Assembly: GCA_030550555.1 (NCBI GenBank)
Contig: JAUQPD010000014.1
Span: forward strand, 1 to 64,000
DNA: 64,000 bases
Direction: 5' to 3'
Source: Thermodesulfobacteriota bacterium
Lineage (GTDB): Bacteria; Desulfobacterota; Thermodesulfobacteria; Thermodesulfobacteriales; Thermodesulfobacteriaceae
Of this stretch, positions 34,002 through 42,398 are shown piece after piece. Within the stretch, counting starts at the first letter, position 1. Every line of letters starts with the position of its first letter. Made by a program: the position numbers and the translations under genes. Under the pieces are notes generated by a model, which was not told the origin of the DNA, ran no database searches, and saw only the letters and a program-made list of their open reading frames with translations.

Positions 34002-34625
34002 CTAAGGTTTACAAGGTTTGAAATTGAGCCGATGCACAGGACTTGGACCAAGCTTCTTTAAGACCTGAAGATGCTTCTCTGTAGCATATCCTTTATGTTC
34101 AGAAAAACCGTACCCAGGATAAAGCCTATCTAGCTCTTCCATGACTCTATCCCTTGTGACCTTTGCAAGAATACTTCCTCCGGCAATAGATAAGCTCAAT
34201 CTGTCCCCATTGACAATGGCCTTTTGTATTCCTCGATAACTTTTCAAAAGCACAGGACCATCTATAAGCAGTAGATCAATAGATGTTTTCAAGGAATTTA
34301 AGGCTCTTTCCATAGCTAACTGTAGTGCCTTTGAAATTCCAAGCTTATTGATTTCCTCTACAGTTGCACAGGAAATTGCGTAGTCAACCGCCTCCTTTAT
34401 GATTGTCTCGAAGAGCTTTTCTCTCTTCGACGAAGTTAGTTGTTTTGAGTCCCTTATATCTTGATTAAGATAACCTTTTGGAAATATGACTAATCCAACA
34501 TAAAGGGGCCCTGCAAGGGCCCCTCTTCCTGCTTCATCAAGACCTGCAATTGATTTAAAACCTAAAGCCCAGAAGTATAATTCTAAGAATTGTCTTTTGA
34601 CCTCAGATGGGGAACCTTCAAACAA
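34002..34625 (-). CDS. rnhB: Ribonuclease HII
   Basis: The 207-residue enzyme cuts RNA in RNA-DNA hybrids and single ribonucleotides in DNA. The active site Asp-Glu motif is in IAGLDEAGRGALAGPLYVG, with further carboxylates in LLIDGP and VTRDRVMEELDRLYPGYGFSEHKGYAT. The C-terminal HRLNFKPC matches the family ending. The protein has an N-terminal extension of about 15 residues. It lies 5 bp downstream of rplS and 7 bp upstream of yraN. Confidence 0.96.
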   Translation of the reverse strand: MFEGSPSEVKRQFLELYFWALGFKSIAGLDEAGRGALAGPLYVGLVIFPKGYLNQDIRDSKQLTSSKREKLFETIIKEAVDYAISCATVEEINKLGISKALQLAMERALNSLKTSIDLLLIDGPVLLKSYRGIQKAIVNGDRLSLSIAGGSILAKVTRDRVMEELDRLYPGYGFSEHKGYATEKHLQVLKKLGPSPVHRLNFKPCKP

Positions 34626-34630
34626 GTGTT

Positions 34631-34996
34631 TTATTCCATAACCTTTTGATCAAATCTCTCCTTAAGTCTTGCAGATTTTCCTGCTCTCTCTCTGAGATAA
34701 TACAGTCTTGCTCTCCTAACCTTTGCTCTTCTAACGATCTCAATCTTTTCTATGCGAGGAGAATGAAGAGGAAAGGTCCTCTCCACACCTACTCCAAAGG
34801 AAACCTTTCTTACCGTAAAAGTAGCCGAAGTTCCGGAACCCCTTCTCCTGATCACTACTCCCTCAAAAACTTGAATTCTTTCCTTTTCCTCTCCCTCCTT
34901 TAATTTGTAATGGACCCTTACAGTGTCTCCTGGTGAAAGTTTAGGAATGTCAGTTCTCATATAGGCTTTTTCAACTTCTCTTATCTGAGGTAACAT
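34631..34996 (-). CDS. rplS: Large ribosomal subunit protein bL19
   Basis: A 121-residue ribosomal protein at the 30S-50S interface. The stretch [28 protein letters not shown] and the signature [33 protein letters not shown] are unmistakable. The start at 34996 is chosen for AGGAGGCGG upstream; an extension to 35029 is less likely. The tail (RFDQKVME) is short. Unlike many bacteria it is not next to rpsP-rimM-trmD but starts an rplS-rnhB-yraN run. Confidence 0.97.
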   Translation of the reverse strand: MLPQIREVEKAYMRTDIPKLSPGDTVRVHYKLKEGEEKERIQVFEGVVIRRRGSGTSATFTVRKVSFGVGVERTFPLHSPRIEKIEIVRRAKVRRARLYYLRERAGKSARLKERFDQKVME

Positions 34997-35073
34997 CTCC
35001 CCGCCTCCTGTAGACTTTTTGGGCACCAAACAAATATATCACAGACAAATAGGTCTGTCAAATTCAAAAACTC

Positions 35074-35862
35074 TTACCAAGAAAATTTTTTTAGTGAAAT
35101 CTTTCTGTTCAAAAACATCCCAGCAATCCGCTCAAAATTAGGGGTAATATCTGAAACCCAAACTTCAGGCTCACCGTTTGGTTCTACAACTCCTGCCACA
35201 TTTTCTTGCCTCGAGAGATATTCTGCAACTTCGATCGCTACCTCTTCTGAGGGATCAACTAACCTCACCCTCTTTCCTGCCTTCTCTGCAATTATCTTCT
35301 TGAGAAGTGGATAGTGAGTGCAGGCAAGAATAAGAGTGTCTATACCTCTCATCTTGAGGGGTATAAGATATTTTTTTACAATGCTTCTTGTTTCTGGCTT
35401 TTTCAACCAACCTTCCTCTATCAGTGGAACAAGAAGTGGTGCGGGATTAGTGTAGAGCTTAATCTCGGGATCTGCCTCGGAAAAGAGCCTCTGGTAGATG
35501 CCACTTTCCACCGTTGTTCTTGTGCCAATTAAACCTATTTTCTTGTTTTTAGTTAGACGAAGGGCTTTCTTGAAAGAGGGAGTAACAACTTCAAAAAATG
35601 GAACATCTGGAAAAGACTCTCTCAAAATAGGAATAGAGGTGCTTGATACTGTATGACAGGCAACAACAATAATCTTTGCTCCCCTTGCCAAGAGGAAGCG
35701 AGTGTTTTCAATGGCATACTTGCATACCGTCTCAGGACTCTTCGTTCCATAAGGTGTTCTTGCGGTATCTCCAAAGTAGAGAATCTTGTAATTAGGAAGC
35801 CTCTTTAATAGCTCTTTAACTACCGTTAATCCACCAAGCCCTGAGTCAAAAACTCCAATCAT
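35074..35862 (-). CDS. murI: Glutamate racemase
   Basis: A 262-residue cofactor-independent racemase that supplies D-glutamate for peptidoglycan. The N-terminal VFDSGLGGLTVVKELLKRLP, YFGDTARTPYGTKS, and the first catalytic Cys in VVACHTVSSTS are present. The second Cys is in LILACTHYPLLKKII. It overlaps the upstream 93-residue membrane protein gene by 4 bp. Length and order match the family. Confidence 0.97.
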   Translation of the reverse strand: MIGVFDSGLGGLTVVKELLKRLPNYKILYFGDTARTPYGTKSPETVCKYAIENTRFLLARGAKIIVVACHTVSSTSIPILRESFPDVPFFEVVTPSFKKALRLTKNKKIGLIGTRTTVESGIYQRLFSEADPEIKLYTNPAPLLVPLIEEGWLKKPETRSIVKKYLIPLKMRGIDTLILACTHYPLLKKIIAEKAGKRVRLVDPSEEVAIEVAEYLSRQENVAGVVEPNGEPEVWVSDITPNFERIAGMFLNRKISLKKFSW

Positions 35863-36140
35863 CCTTTGATCTTTAAGTAGTGCTCAAAACTTGCGGAAAT
35901 TGAAGTGATGAGAGCAATAACAAGGACCCACTTTATAAATTGCTCACGAGAAAAATAGGACTTGGTAAAGCGATATTTAAGTCCATTTACTATTAAGGTC
36001 ATCCCAACAGCATAAAGTCCTGAGCCTATAATAATTTTCGCGCTCTCAAGAAGGGTCTTTTCGAGACTTGTAGGGTAGATTCTTAGACTGAAGAGAATCC
36101 ACAAAATCAGAAGAAGAATAAACTTAAATCTTACGGACAT
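35859..36140 (-). CDS. Hypothetical small membrane protein (93 aa)
   Basis: I recognise no family. The 93 residues include three hydrophobic helices: FKFILLLILWILFSLRIY (6-23), ESAKIIIGSGLYAVGMTLIVNG (32-53) and KWVLVIALITSISASF (70-85), separated by basic loops. It is probably an inner-membrane protein. The stop overlaps the murI start in an ATGA, and it follows the DUF364 gene by 8 bp, so it belongs to the same leftward run. Confidence 0.65.
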   Translation of the reverse strand: MSVRFKFILLLILWILFSLRIYPTSLEKTLLESAKIIIGSGLYAVGMTLIVNGLKYRFTKSYFSREQFIKWVLVIALITSISASFEHYLKIKG

Positions 36141-36148
36141 AGATTTCG

Positions 36149-36895
36149 TTAAGACCTCTTTATTTTGAGGTTCACCTTTTCAAGCACATTGGCTTTGAAG
36201 AAGGTAGGAGTCCCTTTGCCCTCACAGACAAGCCTGAAAAGTTGTTCTCCATCCTTTACAGCCACTCCACAAAGCCAACTTATAGGATAATCTTTGAAAA
36301 TCTCAGGAGCAAGTGGAGTTGATGGGCCAAGAAGCATTACTTCAGGTATTTTCTCCAAAACTGGAAAATAATAGTGTAATGTTTTATTAGCCAAAGTAGC
36401 AGAAGTCACTATAGCAAGACGGATACTCTCAATATCGCGGAGCATTCTCGGAACTGAATTGATAGCCTCTTTCTCAATAACCAGAATTCTCTTAACTCTT
36501 CCCTGAAGCTTCTTGTAAAGGGGCTCAAAATAACCAATCATTAGAATCTCATCTTCAGAGTCGAGTGAAATACTTTCAAAGGGGTCTTGAATGTTCTCTT
36601 TTAGAATCTCTTTTCTGTGATTGAAGAGAGAGTTCATTACCGCTAAAGCTAAAGGAACTTCAATGGGATGATAGCCAAGATAGCCCTTTAGAATGAGATC
36701 AGCCGGTTGTCTCCAATAGGTAGTCTCGCTTGACTCACAACAGGTCTCTAGAAAACCTCTATCCATATAGGCAAGCCCGCATCCACTCCTCTCAACCTCT
36801 GCGAAAACATAATGGATCCCAGCAACCATTCGCTTTACCCTCTTAGCCCTTGCAAGGCTAATTGCCCTTTCTATTAACTCCTTGTAGATCTCCAT
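36149..36895 (-). CDS. DUF364 / Rossmann-like heavy-metal chelation family protein
   Basis: The 248-residue protein fits the DUF364 family (with a DUF4213-type N-terminal part), whose structures suggest metal or cofactor binding. Seen are YVFAEVERSGCGLAYM, ADLILKGYLGYHPIEVPLALAVMNSL, the Rossmann-like EILMIGYFEPLYKKL, and VMLLGPSTPLAPEIF near the C-terminus, with Cys residues at GCG and ETCCES. Members often sit near molybdenum, nickel or radical-enzyme genes in anaerobes. Here the neighbours are mrp and a small membrane protein. The metal-related role is inference. Confidence 0.75.
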   Translation of the reverse strand: MEIYKELIERAISLARAKRVKRMVAGIHYVFAEVERSGCGLAYMDRGFLETCCESSETTYWRQPADLILKGYLGYHPIEVPLALAVMNSLFNHRKEILKENIQDPFESISLDSEDEILMIGYFEPLYKKLQGRVKRILVIEKEAINSVPRMLRDIESIRLAIVTSATLANKTLHYYFPVLEKIPEVMLLGPSTPLAPEIFKDYPISWLCGVAVKDGEQLFRLVCEGKGTPTFFKANVLEKVNLKIKRS

Positions 36896-36910
36896 CTCGT
36901 AATAAACCTC

Positions 36911-37663
36911 TCAATGAATTCTAAACACTCTTTTTAGAAAACTGCTAACAAAATCTTTTAGGAGAGCCCCATACGCTTCATCCTCAAGGAAAACTTCTAC
37001 ACTTTCTGCCTGAGCTATATCCTGAGAAAAGGGGAAACTAAAAATTAGATGGAGATTATTGTCTTTCAAAAATTGTGTGAAAACCTCTCTATCCTGAAAT
37101 AGGCCAAACATGTTCTCTACAACACCAAGTATTGGAATTTCCTCTGCCTTAAGAATAGTAAGGACTCTCCTGCTATCTGCTAAGGAAAGTTTGTGACATG
37201 TGGTCACCATCAGGAACCCGTCTGGGTCAAAAACTTGAAGCATCTCAAGGAAAATATCCCCTGTTCCAGGTGGAAGATCCAATATTAGAAAATCAAGAGG
37301 CCCCCAGATTACTCTCAAAGTCAGCTCTTTTAGTAACTTTCCAGCAAGGGGACCTCTCATAAACATAGGTTCCCGCTCTGATACGAGAAAAGAAAGACTC
37401 ATTAGTTTCAAACCTCTATATTCTGCAGGTTTAAATCCTTCAGTGTCCTTAAATGGAGAAAGAGTTGCATCTTTAAAAAGTAGATGAGCATTTGGTCCAT
37501 AAAAATCGAGATCAAAAACTCCAACTTTATATCCTTCCTGAGAGAGCGCCAAGGCAAGTAAAATCGAGATGGTAGTCTTACCTACTCCTCCCTTACCACT
37601 CCCAACTGCTATTATAAAACGTACATCCTTAAGAGGCGAATGTTTTCTTAAATGCCCTTCCAT
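36911..37663 (-). CDS. mrp: Mrp/NBP35-type ATPase without the usual CxxC
   Basis: A 250-residue P-loop ATPase of the Mrp group, which carry iron-sulfur clusters for transfer to apoproteins. Deviant Walker A: GSGKGGVGKTT (about residue 20-31), LPPGTGD for the Walker B/switch region, and DLDFYGPNAHLLF. Canonical Mrp proteins have a CxxC following ENMS; here ENMFGLFQDREVF has none, so a bridging [4Fe-4S] cluster cannot bind in the usual way. It may be a cluster-free partitioning-like or partner-dependent form. It lies between dapB and the DUF364 gene. Confidence 0.83.
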   Translation of the reverse strand: MEGHLRKHSPLKDVRFIIAVGSGKGGVGKTTISILLALALSQEGYKVGVFDLDFYGPNAHLLFKDATLSPFKDTEGFKPAEYRGLKLMSLSFLVSEREPMFMRGPLAGKLLKELTLRVIWGPLDFLILDLPPGTGDIFLEMLQVFDPDGFLMVTTCHKLSLADSRRVLTILKAEEIPILGVVENMFGLFQDREVFTQFLKDNNLHLIFSFPFSQDIAQAESVEVFLEDEAYGALLKDFVSSFLKRVFRIH

Positions 37664-37682
37664 TTTTCTGCCTAACTCTCCA

Positions 37683-38495
37683 TTAGAGATCCTTTAGACC
37701 AAGCACATCTAACATGCTATAGACACCCTTCTCTTTACCTACTACCCAAAGAGCAGCCCTTATTGCTCCTCTTGCAAAAGTCTCCCTGGAACTTGCTCGA
37801 TGAGTAAGTTCAAGGCGCTCTCCAAAACCTGCAAAAAGTACGGTGTGTTCCCCTACGATGTCTCCACCTCTTATTGTCTGAATTCCAATCTCAAGTGGTG
37901 GCCTCTCTCCAATTATACCCTCTCTGCAAAACCTAAAGTGTTCCTCACTACGATTGAGAACCCCGGCAATTGCATTGGCAAGCTTGAGAGCAGTGCCACT
38001 GGGAGCATCCTTTTTCATTCGATGATGAGCCTCGATTATCTCTATATCATAACCCTCAGATAAAACCCTTGCGGTAAGCTCGACAAGCTTTGTAAGCAGA
38101 TTTACCCCCATGCTCATATTGTAATCCTGAACCAGAGCAAAGTGATTCCTTGCAAGCTCATGAATCTCTGTAAGCTCCTCTTTAGTGAAACCTGTAGTAC
38201 CAATAACCATCGCCTTTCCAAAAGATGCATTGATTCTTGCATGCTGTAAACTTGCCTTATGAAAAGTAAAATCTATAATAACGTCCGCCTTTTCAATGAC
38301 CTTCTCTAAGGAATCCTGCACGAGAATACCAGTTAAGGGTAATCCCAACACCTCACCTACATCCTTCCCTACTGCAGGATTATCTGGAGCCTCAAAGGCT
38401 CCAACAAGGTCTATCTCCGGATGTTGAAATATCAACTGTCCTATAATCTTTCCCATTCTTCCTGCAATGCCCGCAACTACTGCTTTTACAGTCAT
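37683..38495 (-). CDS. dapB: 4-hydroxy-tetrahydrodipicolinate reductase
   Basis: The 270-residue enzyme acts in lysine/diaminopimelate synthesis with NAD(P)H. N-terminal dinucleotide motif VAGIAGRMGKIIGQLI, VIIDFTFHKASL, and GTTGFTKEE. The catalytic loop is EIIEAHHRMKKDAPSGTALKL (His pair and Lys). AGGAGG upstream supports the ATG. It starts a leftward run with mrp and DUF364, and the sbcD stop lies 36 bp upstream. Confidence 0.97.
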   Translation of the reverse strand: MTVKAVVAGIAGRMGKIIGQLIFQHPEIDLVGAFEAPDNPAVGKDVGEVLGLPLTGILVQDSLEKVIEKADVIIDFTFHKASLQHARINASFGKAMVIGTTGFTKEELTEIHELARNHFALVQDYNMSMGVNLLTKLVELTARVLSEGYDIEIIEAHHRMKKDAPSGTALKLANAIAGVLNRSEEHFRFCREGIIGERPPLEIGIQTIRGGDIVGEHTVLFAGFGERLELTHRASSRETFARGAIRAALWVVGKEKGVYSMLDVLGLKDL

Positions 38496-38531
38496 AATCT
38501 ACCTCCTATATACAATTAGTGCAAATAATAA

Positions 38532-39698
38532 TTAATGCCTACTATTATAGAAACTTTCTAAATATTCTTTAAAAACCCTTATTATTCTTTCTTCTGGATC
38601 AGTATTCGTTACATACTTATAAAACTCCTTAAACAACTCTAATTCATCTATTTTAAGCTCAATTAAGTCTAAATTGAAATCATCATAATCTAAAAATAAA
38701 TTACTCTTTTGCTCTTCATTAAGTACTTTTTTGTAATCAAGATACAATAAATTAGGAAATTTCTCCTTTAACCTTTGAAAGGCTTCATATATTGGTTTGT
38801 TATCAGTTAAAATAATTTTTAAAAAAGCTTCAGTTTTTGGTAGTTTTAAAATATTTGAAAAGGTATCTTCAATTACCATAATTTCATATGGAGAAGTTAA
38901 TTCAATTAACTTATAATGAATAATTTGAGCTCCGTATATCTCAAGTAAAAGTGCTCCGCGTCTATCTTTTACATTATCAAAGGAATAAATCAAAGGAGCA
39001 CCAGGATAAAAAATTCTGTTATTTCTTACTTGATATCTGTGAAGATGCCCAAGAAAGAGAAAGTCAAAACCTTCAAAAAGGTCTTCATCCAAAAGGTAAT
39101 CCTGATTGAAGCCTCTTATAAAAAGTTCTTCTCCACAAAAGATAAAGCCAGAAATAGCAAAGTGTCCAATTAAAAAGGCTGGTCTTTTTATCTCAATCTC
39201 ATTTATCAAGTGCTTAAGTAGATCTCTGGTGAAAACCTTGGGAACTCCATCTAATTCAACACCTCTTTCGCGCAAAATCTCCTCCAATTCATAGGGTGAA
39301 AGATAGGGCAGAAAATATAGGTTGAGCTTTGAGCCTTCTTCATCAGAAATGGTAAGAGGGTTAAAAAAGAATCGAAGATCGTCAATTACAAATAGTCCTC
39401 CAAGTTCTAAAAAATATTTGTGAAGTGAGGTTCTCCGAGAGTCATGATTACCAAGAATAAAAAAGGTTTTGATCTTTGAAGATGCCAATTCTTTTAAAAT
39501 TTCTTCAAAGAGAAGAAGGGTGTCTTTGTCTGGGATGGGTCTATCTAAGATATCTCCTGCCACAATGAGAAGATCAGGTTTTATATCCCTCATAGCAGGA
39601 ATAAATTCTTGAAGAAAAAATTTCTCCTGATAATTATGAAGTTTTTGATGGTAGAGTGCTTTTCCAAGATGCCAGTCTGAGGTTAAGAGAATTTTCAT
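38532..39698 (-). CDS. sbcD: SbcD-like exonuclease subunit D
   Basis: A 388-residue calcineurin-type metallophosphoesterase matching SbcD/Mre11-like nucleases. Metal-binding motifs: LTSDWHLGKAL, VAGDILDRP, FILGNHDSRRTS, FAISGFIF with LIGHFAIS, and FLGHLHRYQ. The C-terminal capping half (from 280) is diverged and lysine-rich, without clear similarity. The partner SbcC is not beside it. It overlaps the rlmE stop by 4 bp (ATGA), so translation is coupled. Role in processing DNA ends or hairpins is inferred from the family. Confidence 0.88.
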   Translation of the reverse strand: MKILLTSDWHLGKALYHQKLHNYQEKFFLQEFIPAMRDIKPDLLIVAGDILDRPIPDKDTLLLFEEILKELASSKIKTFFILGNHDSRRTSLHKYFLELGGLFVIDDLRFFFNPLTISDEEGSKLNLYFLPYLSPYELEEILRERGVELDGVPKVFTRDLLKHLINEIEIKRPAFLIGHFAISGFIFCGEELFIRGFNQDYLLDEDLFEGFDFLFLGHLHRYQVRNNRIFYPGAPLIYSFDNVKDRRGALLLEIYGAQIIHYKLIELTSPYEIMVIEDTFSNILKLPKTEAFLKIILTDNKPIYEAFQRLKEKFPNLLYLDYKKVLNEEQKSNLFLDYDDFNLDLIELKIDELELFKEFYKYVTNTDPEERIIRVFKEYLESFYNSRH

Positions 39699-40282
39699 TT
39701 TCTGTTTTGAGCAATGAGAAAGAGTTCTTTGCTTCCTTTTCTTGTTGCTTGAGTTCTAAAAATTTTAACATCCTTGAAAATTTTTTCAAATTCTTTCTTT
39801 AGTTTTGGAAGCTCTGGGCCATCAAATACTTTGGCAACCATAGATCCACCCTGTTTGAGAAAGTGTTCAGCAAGTAAAAGAGCCCTTCTGACAAGCTCCA
39901 CAGATCTCAAATGATCAGTTATCTCAATTCCTGTTGTCTTTGGTGCCATATCACTTACAATAACATCAAACTTATCTATTCCCAAACTCTGAAAGTCCTC
40001 AGGAGCAAGTTCAAATACGTCCTTTTGAATAAATGTGAAAAGTTTTGAGTGAAATTTTACTGGTTCAAGGTCAACTCCTACAACCCTTCCATCTTTACCT
40101 ATGATTTCACAGATATATTGGGACCATGAGCCAGGACTTGCGCCTAAATCAAGCACTTTAAAACCAGGCTTAATGATTCTAAATTTCTCCTGTATTTCTT
40201 TGAGTTTAAAGACGGAGCGCGCTGGATAACCCTTCTCCTTCGCAAGTCTTGCCCACTTATCAAACCATGGATTTTTACTCAC
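39695..40282 (-). CDS. rlmE: 23S rRNA (uridine2552-2'-O)-methyltransferase
   Basis: The 195-residue RrmJ/FtsJ enzyme methylates the ribosomal A-loop. The start region WFDKWARLAKEKGYPARSVFKLKEIQEKF is typical, as are the SAM loop VLDLGASPGSWSQYI, VVGVDLEPV and the catalytic KDKE-type residues (Lys in SVFKL, Asp in VSDMAPKTTG, Lys in AKVFDGPE, Glu near FLIAQ-ELF). Length is normal. It is first in an rlmE-sbcD pair. Confidence 0.96.
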   Translation of the reverse strand: MSKNPWFDKWARLAKEKGYPARSVFKLKEIQEKFRIIKPGFKVLDLGASPGSWSQYICEIIGKDGRVVGVDLEPVKFHSKLFTFIQKDVFELAPEDFQSLGIDKFDVIVSDMAPKTTGIEITDHLRSVELVRRALLLAEHFLKQGGSMVAKVFDGPELPKLKKEFEKIFKDVKIFRTQATRKGSKELFLIAQNRK

Positions 40283-40306
40283 GTTAGAAACACTCCCTTT
40301 ATAACA

Positions 40307-40372
40307 TGGTAGTGAGGATCGAACCCAGGACTTGTGGACTGCAAACAGCCCTTAATTTCCAATTTACTACTA
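40307..40372 (-). pseudogene. Degraded tRNA-like relic
   Basis: On the minus strand the sequence ends CTGGGTTCGATCCTCACTACCA, looking like a T arm plus acceptor 3' side with CCA. A 5' GTAGT that can pair with ACTAC occurs about 60 nt upstream, with GGGCT/AGTCC in between as a possible anticodon stem around a 6-nt loop. The D arm is not recognisable and the T stem has a mismatch. So it looks like a dead tRNA copy; identity is not determinable. Confidence 0.4.
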
Positions 40373-40454
40373 TTAAAAGAGATTTAATATGCGCAGGCAC
40401 TTTTAATAATTTTACAGGTTACATTCAAGTTAATAAAGGGTAAAATTCAAAAAC

Positions 40455-40496
40455 TTGATCTGAATCAAAGACTTCTTTAAAAACTTATCTTAATAT
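40455..40496 (+). promoter_or_regulatory. Class II FNR/HcpR-type promoter before the sulfite reductase operon
   Basis: TTGATCTGAATCAA at 40455-40468 is a perfect TTGAT-N4-ATCAA palindrome. A TAATAT -10 element lies at 40491-40496. With transcript start near 40503, the palindrome centre sits at -41.5, the canonical class II activator position. AAGGAG at 40505-40510 and the ATG at 40519 follow. There is no good -35 hexamer, as expected for activator-dependent transcription. Confidence 0.75.
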
Positions 40497-40518
40497 TTAC
40501 TATCAAGGAGATAAAACC

Positions 40519-41055
40519 ATGAAATGTCCAGGACAAGACTGGAGATATTGGAAAGAGGATGCTATTTTTGAAGTAAATTGTCCCTTTTGTGGACACCCTA
40601 TAGAATTTTTCAAAGATGACACCGTTAGAAGATGTCCCCAATGTAAAAAGCAGGCGCCTAATCCCAAAATGGATTTTGGCTGTGCTTCTTATTGTAAATA
40701 TGCAGAAATCTGTTTAGGGGAGTTACCTCTTGAGCTAATTAGAGAAAAGGCAAACCTTCTTAAGGAAAGACTCCTTTCCTATCTTGAGAAGCTATTGTCC
40801 AGGGATTTTTATCACCACTTAGAAAGGGCTCTCCAAAGTCTGGAAGAGCCCCTTAAAAATAGAGGAATCTCTCCTGGAAATAAGCTTTTTCTCTTGATCT
40901 TTTACTACCTCACTCCTGAGCAAAGAGAAGAGCTATGTAAAAGGGTAAACTTGCCTGACGAGCTTTGGGATGAAATAAAGATAAAACTAAAAAGACTACC
41001 TGAGGGTTTAGAACCTATAGATCTTAAAAAGAAACTTTTAGAGGAGGTAGAGTGA
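40519..41055 (+). CDS. Zinc-ribbon protein of an anaerobic redox operon (degenerate HD-type C-terminus)
   Basis: The 178-residue protein begins MKCPGQDWRYWKEDAIFEV, a start shared with a conserved family annotated as phosphohydrolase in Geobacter and sulfate reducers. Two zinc pairs, CPFCGHPIEFF and CPQCKKQ, then FGCASYCKYAEICLGELP give eight or more cysteines, suggesting a zinc ribbon plus possible iron-sulfur site. In relatives an HD domain follows; here residues 95-178 are helical but the HD motif is not visible, so the catalytic part looks lost. Its stop overlaps the GTG start of the ferredoxin gene (GTGA). It is the first gene after the FNR-type promoter. Confidence 0.7.
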   Translation: MKCPGQDWRYWKEDAIFEVNCPFCGHPIEFFKDDTVRRCPQCKKQAPNPKMDFGCASYCKYAEICLGELPLELIREKANLLKERLLSYLEKLLSRDFYHHLERALQSLEEPLKNRGISPGNKLFLLIFYYLTPEQREELCKRVNLPDELWDEIKIKLKRLPEGLEPIDLKKKLLEEVE

Positions 41056-41666
41056 AAATGCCTAAGGTATGGAGAAAAATTGTTGAAATTGACGAGGAGC
41101 ACTGCAATGGTTGTGGTCAATGTGTCCTTGCCTGTGAGGAAGGGGCTATAACCATAGTTAATGGAAAGGCAAAATTGGTGGGTGAATTTTTGTGCGATGG
41201 TTTAGGTGCCTGTTTGGGAGTGTGCCCTACAGGGGCTCTTAAGATCATAGAAAGAGAGGCTGAAGCCTTTGATAGAAAAGTTACCCCTTCAGCCTTGACC
41301 CATTGGCCAGTAAAAATAAGACTCATTCCTGCCTCAGCTCCCTTCCTAAGAGAGGCCAACCTTCTTGTATGTGCTGACTGTGTAGCAGTTGCCTATCAAA
41401 AACTACATACCGATCTCCTTCCCCAGAAAAAAATCATGCTTGGCTGTCCCAAATTTGATCCTATAGAGCAATACATAGAAAAATTTGCTGAAATATTCTC
41501 TCGAATCCCTCTGCAGAGTGTTGAGATAGCCATTATGGAAGTGCCATGTTGTAAAGGCTTAGTTTATGTCCTGAACGAAGCCAGAAAGCTATCCAGATTG
41601 GAGAAGCCTTTTAAAGTGTATACCATAGGAGTAAAGGGAGACCTCTTAAAGGAAGAGGAGATTTAA
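41052..41666 (+). CDS. Ferredoxin-type 4Fe-4S protein of the sulfite reductase operon
   Basis: A 204-residue protein with an N-terminal 2x[4Fe-4S] ferredoxin domain: CNGCGQCVLACEEG (about 19-30) and CDGLGACLGVCPTG (about 56-67); the second has a CxxxxxC spacing change at its start. The remaining 130 residues include isolated cysteines in VCADCVAVAY, MLGCPKFDP and VPCCKGL, which may hold another cluster. This domain arrangement is common in anaerobes next to hybrid-cluster protein or sulfite reductase genes and may be an electron-entry module. Start GTG at 41052 (coupled) or ATG at 41058. It precedes the siroheme protein by 1 bp. Confidence 0.8.
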   Translation: MKMPKVWRKIVEIDEEHCNGCGQCVLACEEGAITIVNGKAKLVGEFLCDGLGACLGVCPTGALKIIEREAEAFDRKVTPSALTHWPVKIRLIPASAPFLREANLLVCADCVAVAYQKLHTDLLPQKKIMLGCPKFDPIEQYIEKFAEIFSRIPLQSVEIAIMEVPCCKGLVYVLNEARKLSRLEKPFKVYTIGVKGDLLKEEEI

Positions 41667-41667
41667 G

Positions 41668-42342
41668 ATGAAGTGGGAAAGGGAGGCAGAGCCCCTCTTA
41701 GATAAGCTATCAAAGGCAGAAAAGGGTTATGAAGTAAGCGGCTGTTTTGGGCTCAATTCATGCCCCAATGCCCTCTCAAGCTCTGAAGAGCTTTTAAAGA
41801 GCTTTGAGAAAATACTCGAAGAGGAGAGAATAACAGAATTTCTCAAGGAGAAAGTTAAAGGCCCCCTTAAGGCTCACCACAAATTTAGAGTTTGCCTTGC
41901 AGAATGCCCTAATGCCTGTTCCCAGATACATATAACGGATTTTGCCCTTCACGGAGTAGTGAGGGTAGAAATAAATCCTAAGGCTTGTTCTCTCTGTGGG
42001 TCTTGCCTTGAGGTTTGTGAAGAGGGTGTCATTGAACTTACTGAGTATGGACCAAAAATTGATGAAGAAAGGTGTGTAGGCTGTGCTCATTGTGTGAAAA
42101 TCTGTCCAGAAGGTGCCTTAATTGAAGGTTTCAAGGGATATAAAATTTATATTGGTGGTAAGTTAGGTAGACATCCTCGCTTAGCATCTTTTTTGACTTT
42201 TGCCCAGCCTCAGGAGGTTTTAAGGGTCTTCAAGAAGGTTTTGACTTTTTATAAAAATAACAACAAAAAAGGCGAGAGATTAGGGGCTATAATTGAAAGA
42301 ATTGGTTGGGAAAATACTAAGAAATTACTTCTCTCAGATTGA
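41668..42342 (+). CDS. Small (assimilatory-type) siroheme sulfite reductase with ferredoxin domain
   Basis: The 224-residue protein carries the siroheme-[4Fe-4S] signature C-x5-C ... C-x3-C: Cys26 and Cys32 (GCFGLNSCPN), Cys75 and Cys79 (VCLAECPNACSQ). This set coordinates the coupled cluster/siroheme in low-molecular-weight sulfite reductases. Two ferredoxin clusters follow: Cys106/109/112/116 and Cys135/138/141/145, the latter in CVGCAHCVKICPEG. It resembles the ~27 kDa assimilatory sulfite reductase of Desulfovibrio, which reduces sulfite to sulfide; nitrite reduction is possible. Electrons probably come from the ferredoxin gene just upstream. The operon is under the FNR-type promoter, implying anaerobic or redox induction. 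Confidence 0.85.
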   Translation: MKWEREAEPLLDKLSKAEKGYEVSGCFGLNSCPNALSSSEELLKSFEKILEEERITEFLKEKVKGPLKAHHKFRVCLAECPNACSQIHITDFALHGVVRVEINPKACSLCGSCLEVCEEGVIELTEYGPKIDEERCVGCAHCVKICPEGALIEGFKGYKIYIGGKLGRHPRLASFLTFAQPQEVLRVFKKVLTFYKNNNKKGERLGAIIERIGWENTKKLLLSD

Positions 42343-42398
42343 AACCCTAGGATACCTCAGGAAGATAATCAGGAAAGGCAGGTACAGAAGGTGACTTA

